Origin: Thunnus maccoyii
Lineage: Eukaryota; Chordata; Actinopteri; Scombriformes; Scombridae
Direction of reading: 5' to 3'
Assembly (NCBI RefSeq): GCF_910596095.1
Contig: NC_056552.1
Location: 17,247,111 to 17,311,110 of the forward strand
Length of the DNA: 64,000 nt
Made by a program: the position numbers and the translations under genes
In this document: positions 35,801 to 55,761 of the stretch, piece by piece
Layout of the letters: each line of letters opens with the position of its first letter
How positions within the stretch are numbered: position 1 is the first letter of the stretch
Notes under the pieces: generated by a model
What the model was told of the DNA's origin: nothing
Seen by the model: only the letters and a program-made list of their open reading frames with translations
The model's database searches: none

Positions 35801-38610
35801 CTGCAGCGAGGACGGCAGTGTGCGGGTGTGGTCGGCCCCCAGCAACGAACTAGTCGTGCAGTTCCAGGTGCTTAACCAGGTGAGGCAATACACGGGAATA
35901 AACAGATTTGATTTCAAGCACCAAACCACAACTCTAATTACCGTCTCTATGAAATATCATAGAAATGAATACCAGAATATCGAAAATTTTACAAATATAG
36001 CAGACTGTATTGTACAACTTGATTCAAATATGTATCACGTTAAGCAATTTAAAATAATATAAAAGTGCTTTTGGAATTATTCAAGCTAAAAACCATCAAC
36101 GATCCAATAAGGGATAACATTTTTCCATCTTGAACATCAGTGTGAACCCTGTATGAACTTCAAAGTTTGTATGTCTCTGTTGGTCAGTCCTGCAGCTGTG
36201 TGTGCTGGAGCCCTGCCTCGAGTAAGGAGAGTGCATGCGTGGCTGCAGGATACAGCGACGGGACCCTGCGGATCTTCCGGCTTTCCTCTTCAGAAATGGA
36301 GATGAAGCTACATCCTCATCATGTGTCTGTCACTGCTGTCCAGTACTCTGCCGACGGTGAGGAAGAACCTTGAACTGTCCACACAACCCTTCCATCCACT
36401 GAACTTACAGTAAATGTCTTACTTGCATTGATAAAATGTTGTAATGAACTTTTTTTTCGGGCCCCACTTTGCCCCCCTCCCCTCCCATCCCCTCCTGCAG
36501 GTCATGTGATCCTTTCAGCGGGGAAGAATGGTCTGGTAGCCATCAGCAGCCCTGTGAATGGAGCGACTATTCGTGTCATCAGGGACCACAAAGGAGCGTC
36601 CATTACCACCATCCAGTGTGTGAATGAACAGGTCAGCTCACAGAATCAGAGCAAGGAGTGGAGCTTTAGCAGAGCTTAACCTGGCAGCACAATAGAAACA
36701 TGGAGAGAGGTTCCTGTTGAATTGATAAGCAACATTTAGAGTGATAGACTTCAAAATGTGATTCTTAGAGCACACTGCTGAGGTGTTTCTGAACTGTGCT
36801 GCATTTCTTTGGCTCTCCTTGAAGGTTTTTCTCTTTTCTGTGTATGTTCAGTCATGCTACCGCTAATGTCAACTCTCCACTTTGTCTTGAATTAACTCTT
36901 ATGTTTATGCTAGCACAGAGTGTAGATCCTCTGGGAAACAGAGGATCTACACTCTGTCATGAACTGGCTGTATGCAATAGTGGATAATCACAATATCAAC
37001 CAGTAATAGAAAGTAACCACTGAATACATTTCAGTTAATGTCTTTATTCCTGGATAGACATACATGCAATTTGTTTTGAGAGGGTCTTTTTATATCCACT
37101 TCACTTCTCTAATGCGCTTCATTTATGCGACACCTCATCACCACGTTATATTAATTGGAAAATGAAATGGCACTTGGGTTTCTCCAGCACAAGTGCTGCT
37201 GACAGGTCTGACATTTCCTTTTATTGGCTCTCCGCAGCTACAGCAAACAAGCTTCATGAATCTAACGCAATGCTATTTAAACATTTTTGTAAAAAAAAAG
37301 AGCGTTCTCTGAAATTCTTCCTTTGGTTCTTGTAACATCTTATGACATTTTTTTTTCATCCTCTAATCCCCAGTGTAAGAATTTTGGACTGGAGGGAAAT
37401 GAGATGTGGTTGGCCGCCAGCGCTGACAGACGTGTCAGTGTGTGGGCGGCCGATTGGTTGAAGGAGAAGTGTGATCTGCTGGACTGGCTGACGTTTCCTG
37501 CTCCGGCCTATTTTGAGGTACCATCTGTATTTTAAGTAGTAGCACTGGGTAATGACTAGAAATGTCACTCCAAATGTTGAGTGCTGCTGTATATCCCTTA
37601 CATACACCTACATACTTTTGTCTCACTGATACTCTGCATCCCTTCTGTTAAGTAAAGACTTATTAGCGTACTTTAGAAAAGCTTAAGATTTAACAATTGG
37701 GCTGATACGTACCCTAACCAGCCATAAAATACTCTCTTAAAGTAAATGCTTTAAGTAATTTTAGCTGATGTTAAGTACAAAAACTGCCTTCAGCTATCAA
37801 ATAACACTTGAGTTAAATTTGACTTGACACTTGCCACACATGTGCATATGATACTTTCTCTTAGCCTGTTTTATCCTAAATTTAAATTATTAGTGTGTTT
37901 TATTTGTTGTTTTTAAAGTTTCCGGCATATTGTTTTATTGTTTTGTAAGTCCTTAGAAGCTCAGTCCATGTTTGATCTTTAAGCATCTTATATTTTTGTC
38001 AACTTTTTGTGCTGAAGGATGACACCCCGCCTCCAACCCTAGCTGCCTTCTGCCCGTCAGACCCTGGCCTGGTGGTCTATACCGGCTACGGAGTAGAGAA
38101 AGAGCTGTCCTTCTACAGCCTGGCTAAAAAACAGGTGCCACAGATCATTCTCTCCTGATTCACTCTCCCACTGTGTCATTATTTCTCAAAGTGTACAGAG
38201 CAGATGCTGCCAGCAGAAAGTTCCACAATTGTGTGTTTAATCTCAGACAATATGTTGTTTTTTTTTTACCAGATAATTAAAAAGATTGCACTGCCTCACT
38301 GGGCCACATGCTTTAGCCTCTCCTCTAAGAGTCAACTCATAGCTGTGGGATCAAAAGGTAAACTCTGATCTTGTTTACCATGAAATGCAAGCTTTTTCAA
38401 TTCGATTTTCAGGTTTTTAATTAATTTCTCAACATGTTTGATCTCTTATTAGAGCGAGTGCTGAAGTTGATCAAGTCGACCAGCGGCAGGTTCCAGGACT
38501 TTCTGCAGCACAGCGACTCACTACAGACGTGTCACTTCTCTCCCTCTGGGACTCTTCTGTTCACTGTGGCTTATAATGAGATCCTGCTGTGGGAGGTGCG
38601 GGGCCTCTGA
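14901..38610 (+). CDS. wdr90: WDR90 / POC16, centriolar CFAP20-domain and WD40 repeat protein
   Basis: WDR90 is a centriolar microtubule-wall protein. Its CFAP20-like domain binds microtubules at the inner junction region and supports centriole integrity and cilium assembly. My 43-exon model gives 1853 residues, with every phase matching; human WDR90 is about 1750. The start [17 protein letters not shown] matches human MARAWQHPFLNVFRHFR, and the end [11 protein letters not shown] matches NEILVWEVPGL. Order: CFAP20/DUF667 domain (about 5-195), basic Ser/Pro linker (about 260-400), WD40 block A (about 401-1060), low-complexity linker (about 1061-1199), WD40 block B (about 1200-1853). Exon coordinates are given in the next three entries. 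Intron 28 is GC-AG. The introns contain hAT-like, Tc1 and other repeats but no coding disruption. The gene is followed by rhot2 on the same strand, as in human. The smallest exon is the first, with 13 coding bases. Confidence 0.97.
18211..18946 (+). other. wdr90: wdr90 exons 8-10: variable linker
   Basis: Exons: 18211-18323, 18466-18702 and 18884-18946. They encode a hydrophilic Ser/Pro/His/Glu-rich stretch (about residues 263-400) without recognisable fold. It corresponds to the poorly conserved region between the CFAP20 domain and the first WD40 block in human. Splice sites and phases are consistent, but conservation is low, so small exon-boundary errors are most likely here. Confidence 0.85.
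20399..20490 (-). repeat. TAA microsatellite joined to a retroelement-like tail, wdr90 intron 15
   Basis: About nine TAA units are followed by AACTTTATTTAGTATAGTAC ... AAGTGCTTCACAG. That resembles the widespread fish repeat in which an AT-rich tail adjoins a 'CTTTATTTATATAGCACCTTTC' type sequence. It looks like the reverse-oriented 3' end of a degenerate retroelement. The family is not certain. Confidence 0.5.
22987..23019. repeat. Perfect 15-bp inverted repeat in wdr90 intron 19
   Basis: GTGCTTTATTCATAA (22987-23001), a 3-base loop, then its exact reverse complement (23005-23019). Each arm contains AATAAA/TTTATT, so a canonical poly(A) hexamer is present on both strands. Confidence 0.9.
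27422..27528 (+). other. wdr90: GC-AG intron 28 of wdr90
   Basis: Exon 28 ends ACTG and is followed by GCAAGTCC; exon 29 starts after TCATTTAG. The phase-1 join gives GTA GAG TTT and keeps the downstream frame through [11 protein letters not shown] donor in the right phase is not visible nearby. Confidence 0.75.
29083..29312. mobile_element. Non-autonomous hAT-like element (MITE) with 8-bp target duplication, wdr90 intron 31
   Basis: The 230-bp element starts CAGGCCCGTAGC and ends CCATGGCCCTG, which reads CAGGGCCATGG on the other strand. It is flanked by identical 8-bp copies of ATTGTGAA (29075-29082 and 29313-29320). The CAGGSCC termini and 8-bp duplication are hallmarks of hAT transposition. 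There is no transposase, so it is a MITE. The intact duplication suggests a comparatively recent insertion. Confidence 0.85.
30733..30937. mobile_element. hAT-like dispersed repeat, internally deleted, wdr90 intron 33
   Basis: The ends carry AGTTGCAACAATTAGTTGAT and GATAATGAAAATAATC, with the interior containing GGGTTTTGGACTGTAGGTCG. This is the common percomorph 'TAGTTGCAGC / AATCGATTA' repeat, which also occurs at 61337-61650 in fuller form. Non-coding. Confidence 0.75.
31142..31424. repeat. Dispersed percomorph repeat in wdr90 intron 33
   Basis: It contains CTCAACAACTATTGGATGGA, GAAATTTGGTACA and a 3' part rich in GTTAGCATGCTAACATG words. I recognise this as a very common spiny-rayed fish repeat of uncertain class. 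A second, shorter copy lies at 47232-47352. Confidence 0.7.
32917..33440. repeat. Dispersed repeat (GGGGACATATGCTC type), wdr90 intron 35
   Basis: The start AAAGGGGACATATGCTC and the interior (a TTCTAGTAGAACCCC-like end) resemble a dispersed non-coding repeat that is abundant in perch-like fish. Boundaries are approximate. Confidence 0.5.
33970..33991. promoter_or_regulatory. 22-bp perfect palindrome containing an X-box-like RFX site
   Basis: Positions 33970-33991 equal their own reverse complement. The core GTAACCATGGTTAC fits the symmetrical X-box pattern GTNRCC-(2)-GGYNAC bound by RFX factors. It is located in wdr90 intron 36. Function is inferred only. Confidence 0.4.
34359..34770 (+). 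mobile_element. Decayed Tc1-like DNA transposon fragment, wdr90 intron 36
   Basis: It begins with a terminal-repeat sequence (CAGTACTGTGTAAAAGTTTT). It then jumps to the C-terminal part of a Tc1 transposase, recognisable as DNDPKHTA and WPPQSPDLN followed by the catalytic-region glutamate, with stop codons and shifts. The N-terminal transposase region and the right terminus are missing. It is an old, inactive copy. Confidence 0.85.
36915..36957. repeat. Perfect 19-bp inverted repeat, 5-base loop, wdr90 intron 39
   Basis: ACAGAGTGTAGATCCTCTG (36915-36933), loop GGAAA, then the exact reverse complement (36939-36957). The fold-back stands alone, with no flanking transposon ends. Confidence 0.95.
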
Positions 38611-39050
38611 GGGCCACAGCTCTGTTTTTGAACCTCGAACCTTGTAGGTTTATCCCCTTACACGTGTGCCTAGTTTATGTATTTAGTTTATGTAATTTTA
38701 TCGTTTTGTAAATGTTTCAAATATTTTTATGGAAACAGGCATACTTTTTTGCCACTTTTTTGAATTTTGTTTCATGTGTATGGTTTTAAAATACAGCCAT
38801 TTTCATTGAATGTATTGTTTTTTGTGTCCAGTCACTTCTGATGTTTCACTATTTATTTTAGGAGTTCTTGCTGTGAGTAAATAGATAGAGCTTTATTGTC
38901 ATTGTTCAAGACAACAAAATGAACGAGTATGAAAACTGATCAGAGATTAGCTGCTGTCGTTCCTTCTGTTTTTCAGCGGCAGATAGAATCGTGCTTTGTG
39001 GGCTCCTCTGCAATGAGTTGGAGTTTAAATAAAAAGCAGCATGTGAAATT
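38611..39050 (+). other. wdr90: wdr90 3' UTR region with poly(A) signal and LINE-like tail
   Basis: The T-rich non-coding sequence follows the TGA. The first canonical AATAAA is at 39028-39033. At 38884-38927 the stretch AGATAGAGCTTTATTGTCAT is the reverse complement of a 'GACAATAAAGCTCTATCT' LINE/L2-type tail, suggesting a small retroelement remnant on the minus strand. Confidence 0.5.
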
Positions 39051-41280
39051 AAAATCTGTAATGTCAGATGACTCCCAACAATGCAAGGCTGGTGCACACA
39101 TACACATACAAAAGGAGTCTTCTCTTTCCACAGAGCTGTGACCCAGAACAGTTTGCATGAATCCTGCTGAGTTTCAGTTTTTGTGAAAGGACGCTCCGAC
39201 AAAAGTTACTTCCTGTCAGAAGGACTTGAATTCAGGCTTCCCAGTTTGAATGACAGTCTCCCTAATTACCAGTACCGGGTCACTCTTCTGTCGGGAGTTT
39301 TCATCCTCCTCAGTATTCAGAAATGTTGTATACAAACAGCCTCCTTCTCTGCCCTGTTGAGAAAACAAAGACACCTGGTGTTTCAGACTCAGCTGCGTTT
39401 TCCCATTTAAATGAGTTATGGTTAAGAGATTAATCTGTAGTGCAATGATTATCTTTACATATTTAAATATGTTCTGTATTTTAGATGCATACATACAGAC
39501 CACTATGAATAGCACAACCAGTATTTCCACCAGTATCGGGCAGTTTTGGGTCTGAGGAGGTTGAGATAATTTAATTTAATAAAAACAACTGGGAGTATAA
39601 AATATGATTGGCTGGCAGATTAAATCACAGAAAAGAAAGGACCGTTATTGAACATTATGGACTTGTTTGATACTAAAATATGAGCAAAGCTGATAAACAA
39701 ACTTTGGGACTGTGATAAACAGCTGAAGCGAGAAAGGAAGGAAAGATGGAGATCCAGGTGTTGAAAACTACCCCAGAAATTGACAGTGATTTCCCAAATG
39801 ATGTGTTCATCATCATTACCCTTTGCATCAGATAATGCAACTCTCTTAGGCCAAAAATGTGTGTGTGTCTGTGTTTGTTTGTTTATTTTACATTAATTTA
39901 TATGTTCAGTTCATTATAGAAGTAGCATCTGTCTTTCTGTCAGCCTCAAGAGAATCTGAAAAATTAGTTTTACCACAGCTTTGGGAAGAGCGTCTGAGAA
40001 GGGAATCAAACTTCGAATGTGTACCTCTATAATTATGCTGAATGCATCTTGTCACAAGTTTCAAATGGTTCATTTCTGCAAAACCTTTTCCTTTTACTCC
40101 ATGTGTGCTTAAAATGGATTCAACAGGCTTCAATCAGGACAAAGATCTGGGCAGAGGAACATAGTTTTGATCATTAAACAGCATAACGTGATGCTGCAGG
40201 TGTCATCAGAGGGGGAAATTTTACCCTGTGAGCAGTGGTGGAATGTAACTAAGTACATTTATAAAGTACTTTACTGGAGTATTTCTATTTTATGCTACTT
40301 TATACTTCTAGTCAGAGGCAAATATTATACTTTTTTCTCCACCACATTTATCTGACCACTATAGTTTTCAATTATCAATCAAATCAAAATCTATGATGTT
40401 GCATTGTTATAGATAAAACTACTCAGCAGCAGTATATAAAGTAGTAAAAATGAACTCTGTCACAACCAGGTGCAACATTTAAATTCTGCTTACAGATGAA
40501 TGTAATTGTAATAATAAAATGATCATTTATATTGTAAAGATAATGATGTACTGAAGGGACATTTTGCTGATAATACTTCTGACCTTTTCTGTGTAAGATG
40601 TTTAAGGGGATAATAGTTCTACTTTTACTTAAGGAAAGAATCTAAATACTTCTTCCACCACTGTCTGTAAGAATAATCACCTCAGGGTTGTTAAGCAGAG
40701 GGAGATTTTATTAATATTTACTGAGGTATTACACTCTCACTGAAAAATAAGACATCCGTCTCTCATCTCTGCCTTTTCTAAAGAGCTCTTAATTGGTTGG
40801 ATTAGAATTAAGTGCTGTACCTTGGCTTATATAAAAAGCTCATTTTTCAGTAAATGAACCAAATATGTTGCTGTTGATAGTTCAAGATGATTTGGAGCAG
40901 AGGTGGAAACCAAAAAGTACAAATTTAGAGAAAGTTTTATTGATGCACAGTTTTTGAGGTTATCATACTACAAATCTTCTCTGTTTTATGACACTTTGTG
41001 CCACTGTATTTCTGGGTGAAATGCTTTTTTAAACCCCTTCACTTAGGCTGCTGCTGTAGGATTCACAAGTAAAACTTACTGCAGTACAGGGTGCAGTAAT
41101 AAACATGCAGCAGGGTGTTTGTCCGGCAGGTGGCGTGTTTTGACGGTCTCCTGCATGTGAACCGGAACGATATGCTTTCACCTTGGGTCCATATCGCAGT
41201 GGAGAGGCACACATTTCGTTGGAGCTAGAAATTTGACATTCAAATGAAAGATAAATGTCACTTTAGTATTGCGGCGCGTC
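39050..41280. other. Intergenic spacer wdr90-rhot2
   Basis: No gene was recognised. It contains a complete MITE (separate entry). The right end becomes less AT-rich toward the rhot2 start, with CpGs around 41130-41300, and presumably includes the rhot2 promoter. No TATA box is obvious. Confidence 0.6.
40233..40663. mobile_element. Full-length hAT-type MITE upstream of rhot2
   Basis: Perfect 11-bp terminal inverted repeats, CAGTGGTGGAA at 40233-40243 and TTCCACCACTG at 40653-40663. The interior contains the GTAACTAAGTACATTTA and TTATGCTACTTTATACTTCT words of a very common fish MITE. Flanks CCTGTGAG and TCTGTAAG match at 6 of 8 positions, consistent with a diverged 8-bp target duplication. Non-coding. 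Confidence 0.85.
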
Positions 41281-41307
41281 TGACTGTTCTTCAAACAGAA
41301 AGGAAAT

Positions 41308-50226
<8,919 letters not shown>

Positions 50227-51495
50227 CCTATGACCAGCTGTTGTTGTTTTTCTCATCAAGACCAAACCTCCGAGACCAGATCCAGATCCAGAACCACCGC
50301 CATCTGAGCTATACCCAGTCCTTTTCACCATGAAAGGCCCCCCAGGACACCCCGCACATCTCTGTCCTTCTCAGTGTCGGACTTACTCAGTTTGTCCTAC
50401 CGTCTGGGGCAATTTGAAGCTAGTGATCATATTATTCCCCTCTCCGCCATGCCTAGCTTTTTTCTGCCTTGCGTTGACTAAACCAGGCTAAGCAGTCTGT
50501 GCTCGATGCATCGATACATGATGAACTGCGACTGCTGATGTCCAAACAGGTGCTTTATCAAAATGGAGGAAATGCAGGAAAACAGTTATGTCAAATCCAT
50601 TGCTTTCCCCTTTCACTCATCTGTTAAGTGTTAATGGTGAGATTGGAGAGTTTTTATATACATGCAGTGTTTCCTAAGCGTAATTGAAAAATGCCAAATT
50701 GACTCGGCTGAACAGCCAAAGGGCCGCATATGAATCATTTTTAACAGAGAAGACATCTGAAGTGGCCACGGCTGAATCTCTTGCTGGAATGCCTCAAATG
50801 AGAAACGTTTCATTTTCACCAAGCCACCACAGATGTAAGATGTTCATATCAGATTTGCCAAATAACTCCAGCATTTAGCAGCAATGAGTAGTTGTAGCAT
50901 GTTAGTGCCACTTAGGCATAACCATTTTACCTGACAATGAAACATTTTAATTAGCTGGAATCTTATTGTTGAAATATTTTTAGCAGTAAGGCCTCCACTG
51001 ATGTGCTGTGGCAGAGAGATTTCTCTTTGTGCATGAAGAAAATTGCTTTAATGCGGAAGATGGCTGTTAATGCATCTGCAGGAAGGCAAGAAATATTTTC
51101 TCCTGTAAAAGGAGGCCAGGCAAACCTTAAAAATTACCAAACGTTAAAGAAAAATCTGGTCAAACATATCTCTGCTTCCACTTAGTTTGCCTCTGTTCAC
51201 TGAAATTGAATTCATTTTAACTGAGACTGAAATGATTTGGAAATGAGTTTTTTCTTTTCTATTCACATACACCTGACACTGTGCATACACTTTGACCATG
51301 TTACATAATCTGCCACTGTATTGTTTTCCAACATGAGACATTCATGTTAATGTCTGTTTTGTTGATTAATTTAGCTGCGGACCTGATGTTTCTGCAGGCC
51401 ACACATATGTGACTTTAAAAAAATATGGCTGTTTTCTTACTGAAGGTGAACTGATTTTAGATGCTTAATAAAAGACCAGACCAGACTGGGTAGGG
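50227..51495 (+). other. rhot2: rhot2 3' UTR
   Basis: Non-coding sequence follows the TGA at 50224-50226. The first canonical AATAAA on this strand is at 51467-51472, giving a 3' UTR of about 1.25 kb if used. Open frames within it show no homology. Confidence 0.55.
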
Positions 51496-52949
51496 ACCTT
51501 TGCCCAAAAAGGCGTTATGGTTGTTGGGATGCAAGATATGTCATGAATGCTGTGCTTTAATATGTTTGACAGTTGGTGCTTTTTCTTTCCATCTTCACCT
51601 TGTCTAATAATAGCATCAATTTTTTTTTTTAAATCGCTGATTAGTTCAGACATGCTGACTGGATTTTGTTTTTGTCTTATGTTTTCAACATTTATACACT
51701 TCAGCCATACACATTTTGTTTTAATCTCTGGTTCTTTGAGTGTGTATATGATTTAAAAGAGGTATACTGTTTTAAAGTGTGCAAACAAGATAATTTTTTT
51801 TAAAGTAATGTATTCCAAAGTGAGTATTCTGCTGTGCTGTCAAAGCATTTTGTGTTTAAACACCACTGATTACTACCCTTTTGCACCATAGCATCTTTTA
51901 TAATGCAAGAACAGCATGTCTTGGCGTGTCTGGATGCTCTGCTTTGATCATTCATCCTGAAGCTTTTCAGCAAGGTTAGTTTGATGATCTTGTGCCTGTT
52001 TGAAAAGATAATGACAGCATGCAGAGGGTAATTTCTGTGTAATCTTGATTTTCATCAGCTTGACTCCAGTGTGTCAGCTGCTGTCCAAACTGCTGTCAAG
52101 GGAAGACTCCTGTTCCTGCAAGACACCACAAGATGGCAGTGTTGCACGCCAGGTGAGAGGCAGGACAGTAAAGCACTGGGTGTGTCTGCAGAGCCGCCTC
52201 CTCGCTGCTCTGCATCCGCCCTGAGGGAGGTGGATGTCAGGGTTGTAGTTTCATGTGGTACAACTAGGAGAAAAAAAAAAAATGATGCAAGTTGACCACC
52301 ATATCCTGTATCCTGGTCAGTTTTCAATCAACACTGAGATTTTTAACCAGTAATGAGGAGGATTTCATTAATTTCACAGTGATTTGATGTCTTAGCCTTA
52401 TGTTAAATACTGACCTATTCCCTCAGGGGTGTGCACTTTTTGTTTCCCTATCATTTCTAAGCCACAGGGAGTTTCATAATAGAACATTAAATTATCCCAC
52501 AAAGCCTTTATCTGCCCCCAAATTAGTTAGAAGCAGTTAATAGGTAATTCAATCAAGAATGCATGATTCTAGATATTGTAAGCTGATACTAAACACAGCT
52601 TTCCATGTGACTTCTATAGTGGCCTCTTCATAGAGTAGCTTTAAGAATGCAAATGCAGAATGTTGCCACATTATAACTTAGTCAGTAGACTATTATGTTA
52701 AATGTCCACCCATATTTATCAGCCGACCATTCATTTCATTGGACCCCTCCATGGGTGGGCTTTGTCTGCAACATCTTAATTTCATGTAGTGGTCCAAGAC
52801 GTGTATATGTTAAGGCTCCGTGTGTATATAAAAAAAGAGGAGTCGGTGTCTTTGGTCTGTTGAACAGATTCATAATAGGTGTATTAATCTCAGATATGTT
52901 TCTCTGTCCACTTAGAGCGTTAACTTGCAGTAAGTTGACCAACACGTTT
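51496..52949. other. Convergent intergenic spacer rhot2 / histone gene
   Basis: I see no gene, RNA or clear mobile element here. It separates two genes that point toward each other. Confidence 0.6.
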
Positions 52950-52967
52950 TGTAGAAGATGACAAAGT

Positions 52968-52973
52968 TTTATT
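52968..52973 (-). terminator. h1-0: Poly(A) signal of the histone H1.0 gene
   Basis: TTTATT on the plus strand is AATAAA on the coding strand, about 500 bases after the stop. A polyadenylated message, rather than a histone stem-loop, is the rule for the replication-independent H1.0. I saw no histone 3' stem-loop close to the stop codon. Confidence 0.6.
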
Positions 52974-53476
52974 GAATTACAGTATAAACAGTCTTCAAAA
53001 GTGACTGAACACAGTGGGATGTTTGTATATTATGAATATTTTGAACATGAGAAAAATATACAGAATGGCGCTTGAATGACAACTATAGAGCCTTTAGGAA
53101 AATCTTGCTGACGTCCACTGCCGATGGTCCGTACATTGTAAAGGCTCAACAATGCTCACCATTGAAACATTTGTATTTTCAGTATGACCCCGTGCACTAA
53201 CAATAACTATTCAATAGTTAAACAGTAGGCCTATATACATTGTTCTTCCTTTTCAGCGAGACCCTATATGTATCCAAGGATCAGACAGAAATTAACAATA
53301 TTATTAACGCCAAATAAAAATGCTCACAATTATCTCTACAGCATCTTCAGGCTATATAGTGCAATGGAGAGGAAACTACTGGTTAAAAACACCATAAGTT
53401 TGCATGAGACTTTACAAAAATAATACATATACGAAAACATGTCCTTAAGTATTTACAGTCTTTCTGATATTGTCCT

Positions 53477-54064
53477 TTACTTCTTTTTTGCTGTTTTGGC
53501 TGCCTTTTTGGGTGTCTTTGCCTTGGGCTTGGCTGCCTTCTTTGCTGGTTTTGCCTTGGGTTTGGCTGCCTTGGCTTTCTTTGCTGGTGCCTTTTTGGCT
53601 TTTGTTGGTGTCGCCTTTTTCACGACCTTCTTCACTTTCTTTGCAGCTGCTTTCTTGGGCTTTTCCGGCGTCTTGGACACCTTCTTGGGCTTGGCAGCCT
53701 TCTTGGGTTTAGCGGGCTTGGCTGCCTTCTTTGGTTTGGCAGACACCACTGGCTTGGTGGACTTTTTGGAGTCTTCAGGTTTGGTGAGCCTGAAGGATCC
53801 GGACGCGCCGATGCCTTTGGTGTGGCGCAGCATCCCGGATGCCACCAGCCTCTTCAGGGCCATTTTAATCTGAACATCAGCATTGTCGCCCACCTTGTAG
53901 TTTTTCCTGACGTACTTCTGGATGGACTGACGGGAAGCTCCACTCCGGCTGGCGTCGTGAACGATGGCCGCTTTAATCATGTCAGAGTACTTGGGGTGAG
54001 AAGCAGGTTTCTTGGGCTTGGCTGCCTTCTTGGCTTTGGCTGGAGCTGCCGACGTCTCTGCCAT
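53477..54064 (-). CDS. h1-0: Linker histone H1.0 (H1/H5 replacement type)
   Basis: Intronless gene of 195 codons for a nucleosome linker histone that binds DNA at the dyad and compacts chromatin, typically in differentiated or quiescent cells. A short Ala/Lys N-terminus is followed by a winged-helix globular domain at about residues 23-95 ([55 protein letters not shown]). KYSDMI and SRQSIQKY with the single-exon structure and separate poly(A) signal point to the H1.0/H5 class rather than a replication-dependent somatic H1. The remaining 100 residues are Lys/Ala/Pro with KTPEK, ATPTK and KTPKK phosphorylation-type motifs and repeated AAKPKKA units. ATG 54062-54064 is the only sensible start. 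The long plus-strand frame over the same bases is an antisense shadow of the lysine repeats. Confidence 0.94.
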   Translation of the reverse strand: MAETSAAPAKAKKAAKPKKPASHPKYSDMIKAAIVHDASRSGASRQSIQKYVRKNYKVGDNADVQIKMALKRLVASGMLRHTKGIGASGSFRLTKPEDSKKSTKPVVSAKPKKAAKPAKPKKAAKPKKVSKTPEKPKKAAAKKVKKVVKKATPTKAKKAPAKKAKAAKPKAKPAKKAAKPKAKTPKKAAKTAKKK

Positions 54065-54560
54065 GGTGGGTGACTTCTTATGAGCAAGTTGACAGAAAAA
54101 AGAAAAACTCCTGGAGGTGTAAATTCACCAAGCTGGGTCACCGGGAGCGTTAGAAACGACGAAATAAACGCTCGGTCAGAAATAAAAGCTTTTCCTGAGA
54201 AAGTGCGAGTTGGCAGAAAATGCCACACGTATGAGCGTTTTCAGGACAAAAAAATATGAGTTTTAATTGTCCACGCAAAGTGTCTGGTCAGGATACAGGA
54301 TCACTTAAGTGTCTTATTCCACAGGCGCTCCAGTGAGCCTATGAAGCCTGTCTGCGGACGTGATTGAGAACACCAACTGCCAGCAGCTGATCTAGCGGAC
54401 TCCATGGAACTGGCGCCGTCCCGTTTGTGTTTCTTCATCCTCCAACTCCTGACAAATTTAGAGACCACGACGGAGTACTGATCCACAAAACACTATGGGC
54501 TGATAGCAGAGACATTGGGCTTCACGGGGGCACACTTGTTCTTCTTCGTCCGCGCCGACG
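54065..54560 (-). promoter_or_regulatory. h1-0: Histone H1.0 promoter / 5' UTR region
   Basis: Upstream of the start codon on the minus strand there is an AAACACA H1-box (plus-strand TGTGTTT at 54426-54432). A CCCAAT (plus-strand ATTGGG near 54513) lies about 80 bases further upstream. An H1-box plus CCAAT-like arrangement is known at linker histone genes. The transcription start is not defined. Confidence 0.4.
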
Positions 54561-55761
54561 AACAACTTTTATTCCAGGAAAACCAGCTGGAAGTAATACG
54601 CGCTGTGAACAATTTTGCACATTTCGCATTAAATTGACCCAAACAGACGGAACCTGGGGGCAAATCTTCCAATGCATATCGAAATTGAATCTATGCTTAA
54701 GGGGATGCACGAGATTCGATGAGTGTAGGGTTCAGTTTTTGCTTTTAATACATCGATACATTTTCCCAACTAACACAGTCCGGCCATTGACTTTAAGTGA
54801 CGTGGTCGAGATTATTTACTGTTAAACCTCCTATAAATGAAATGTCACAGTATGTAAGTTAGGGATGACACTTGTGATGATAATATGGGTTTATATGTGT
54901 TGTAATGTGGCGGATTGGTTCGCTGTGTTGGCTGGTTTTTGGACAGAATTGGTTATAACTGTCACTATGGCAGTCGCCACTCGAGCTCCATTGTCAGGAA
55001 AGTTGCCAACACATCCAAAGATCAGGGTTTGTGATACCGGCTCATAAAATGGATAACCAAATTTCTGATGGGGGTATAACTGACGGCTGTGTGACCAGAT
55101 GTGAGTCCAGCTGCGAGGGGGGCTGCAGCCGAAGCCAAAGTCCTTCAATATAGGGCGAAGTGATGGCTTTCTTTTGTTCAGGAACTGGCGCATCAGACCA
55201 CAGTCAATAACAGGTTTGACATTTGGCTCTCCTCATTTTTATGAGGGTCTGTGGTGACTGTTCAAAGAAGCAATAACCTCCCCAATCACAAACTTTTACT
55301 TTAATTCTCCTATTTTTTTTTTCTTATTTTAATACCAAGTCTGATGTCCCTCCCTGCAACGCCATTTTGATTCCTATATAAAAGTCACAGCCACTGGAGT
55401 AGTGATTCTCTCCGACTTTTGTGTCATGGTTATCTGAATTATTTGACACATTTTTTGTGTACAAATACCAAATTTGTGTCCTCATTCACCATAGTCAGTG
55501 GTGCAAAACAACACCAGGACCACCAGGCTGCTTGTTAGAAAGGTGCCCCCCTACAGTAGGATACTGTCCATTTTGAAGCATTGAAGTATCCACTGTTGCT
55601 CAAATAACATTTTGCTAAATTACCTCTATGTCTCAACTGTCAATTTTGTATATTGCATAAATAATAAAAAATAATAATAAGTTGCATTTAGTGAAGAAAA
55701 TGTCAGGGCATCTCTCCATCTTTCACCTGTGTCCTCCTAGTGAATATGTGACTGTTTTGTT

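Larger units (their letters stand above)
19034..38610 (+). other. wdr90: wdr90 exons 11-43: WD40 blocks
   Basis: Block A: 19034-19102, 19228-19338, 19560-19705, 19813-19870, 20172-20290, 21651-21812, 21926-22056, 22174-22290, 22676-22911, 23496-23632, 24105-24235, 24512-24642, 24912-25073, 25614-25742, 25997-26139. Linker: 26243-26283, 26388-26513, 27257-27421, 27529-27611. Block B: 27702-27804, 28299-28420, 30137-30293, 30414-30604, 31891-32059, 32196-32319, 33571-33742, 35757-35879, 36188-36356, 36501-36631, 37374-37517, 38018-38134, 38273-38357, 38453-38610. WD signatures include [40 protein letters not shown] and [17 protein letters not shown]. Confidence 0.94.

Noticed and set aside
53439..53873. 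144-codon plus-strand frame rich in Phe, Leu and Ala over the histone gene
   Set aside because: It is the antisense reading of lysine/alanine codons of the H1.0 tail, not a membrane protein.
54427..54825. 132-codon plus-strand frame upstream of the histone gene
   Set aside because: No known domain, no splice context, and it lies in the likely histone promoter region.
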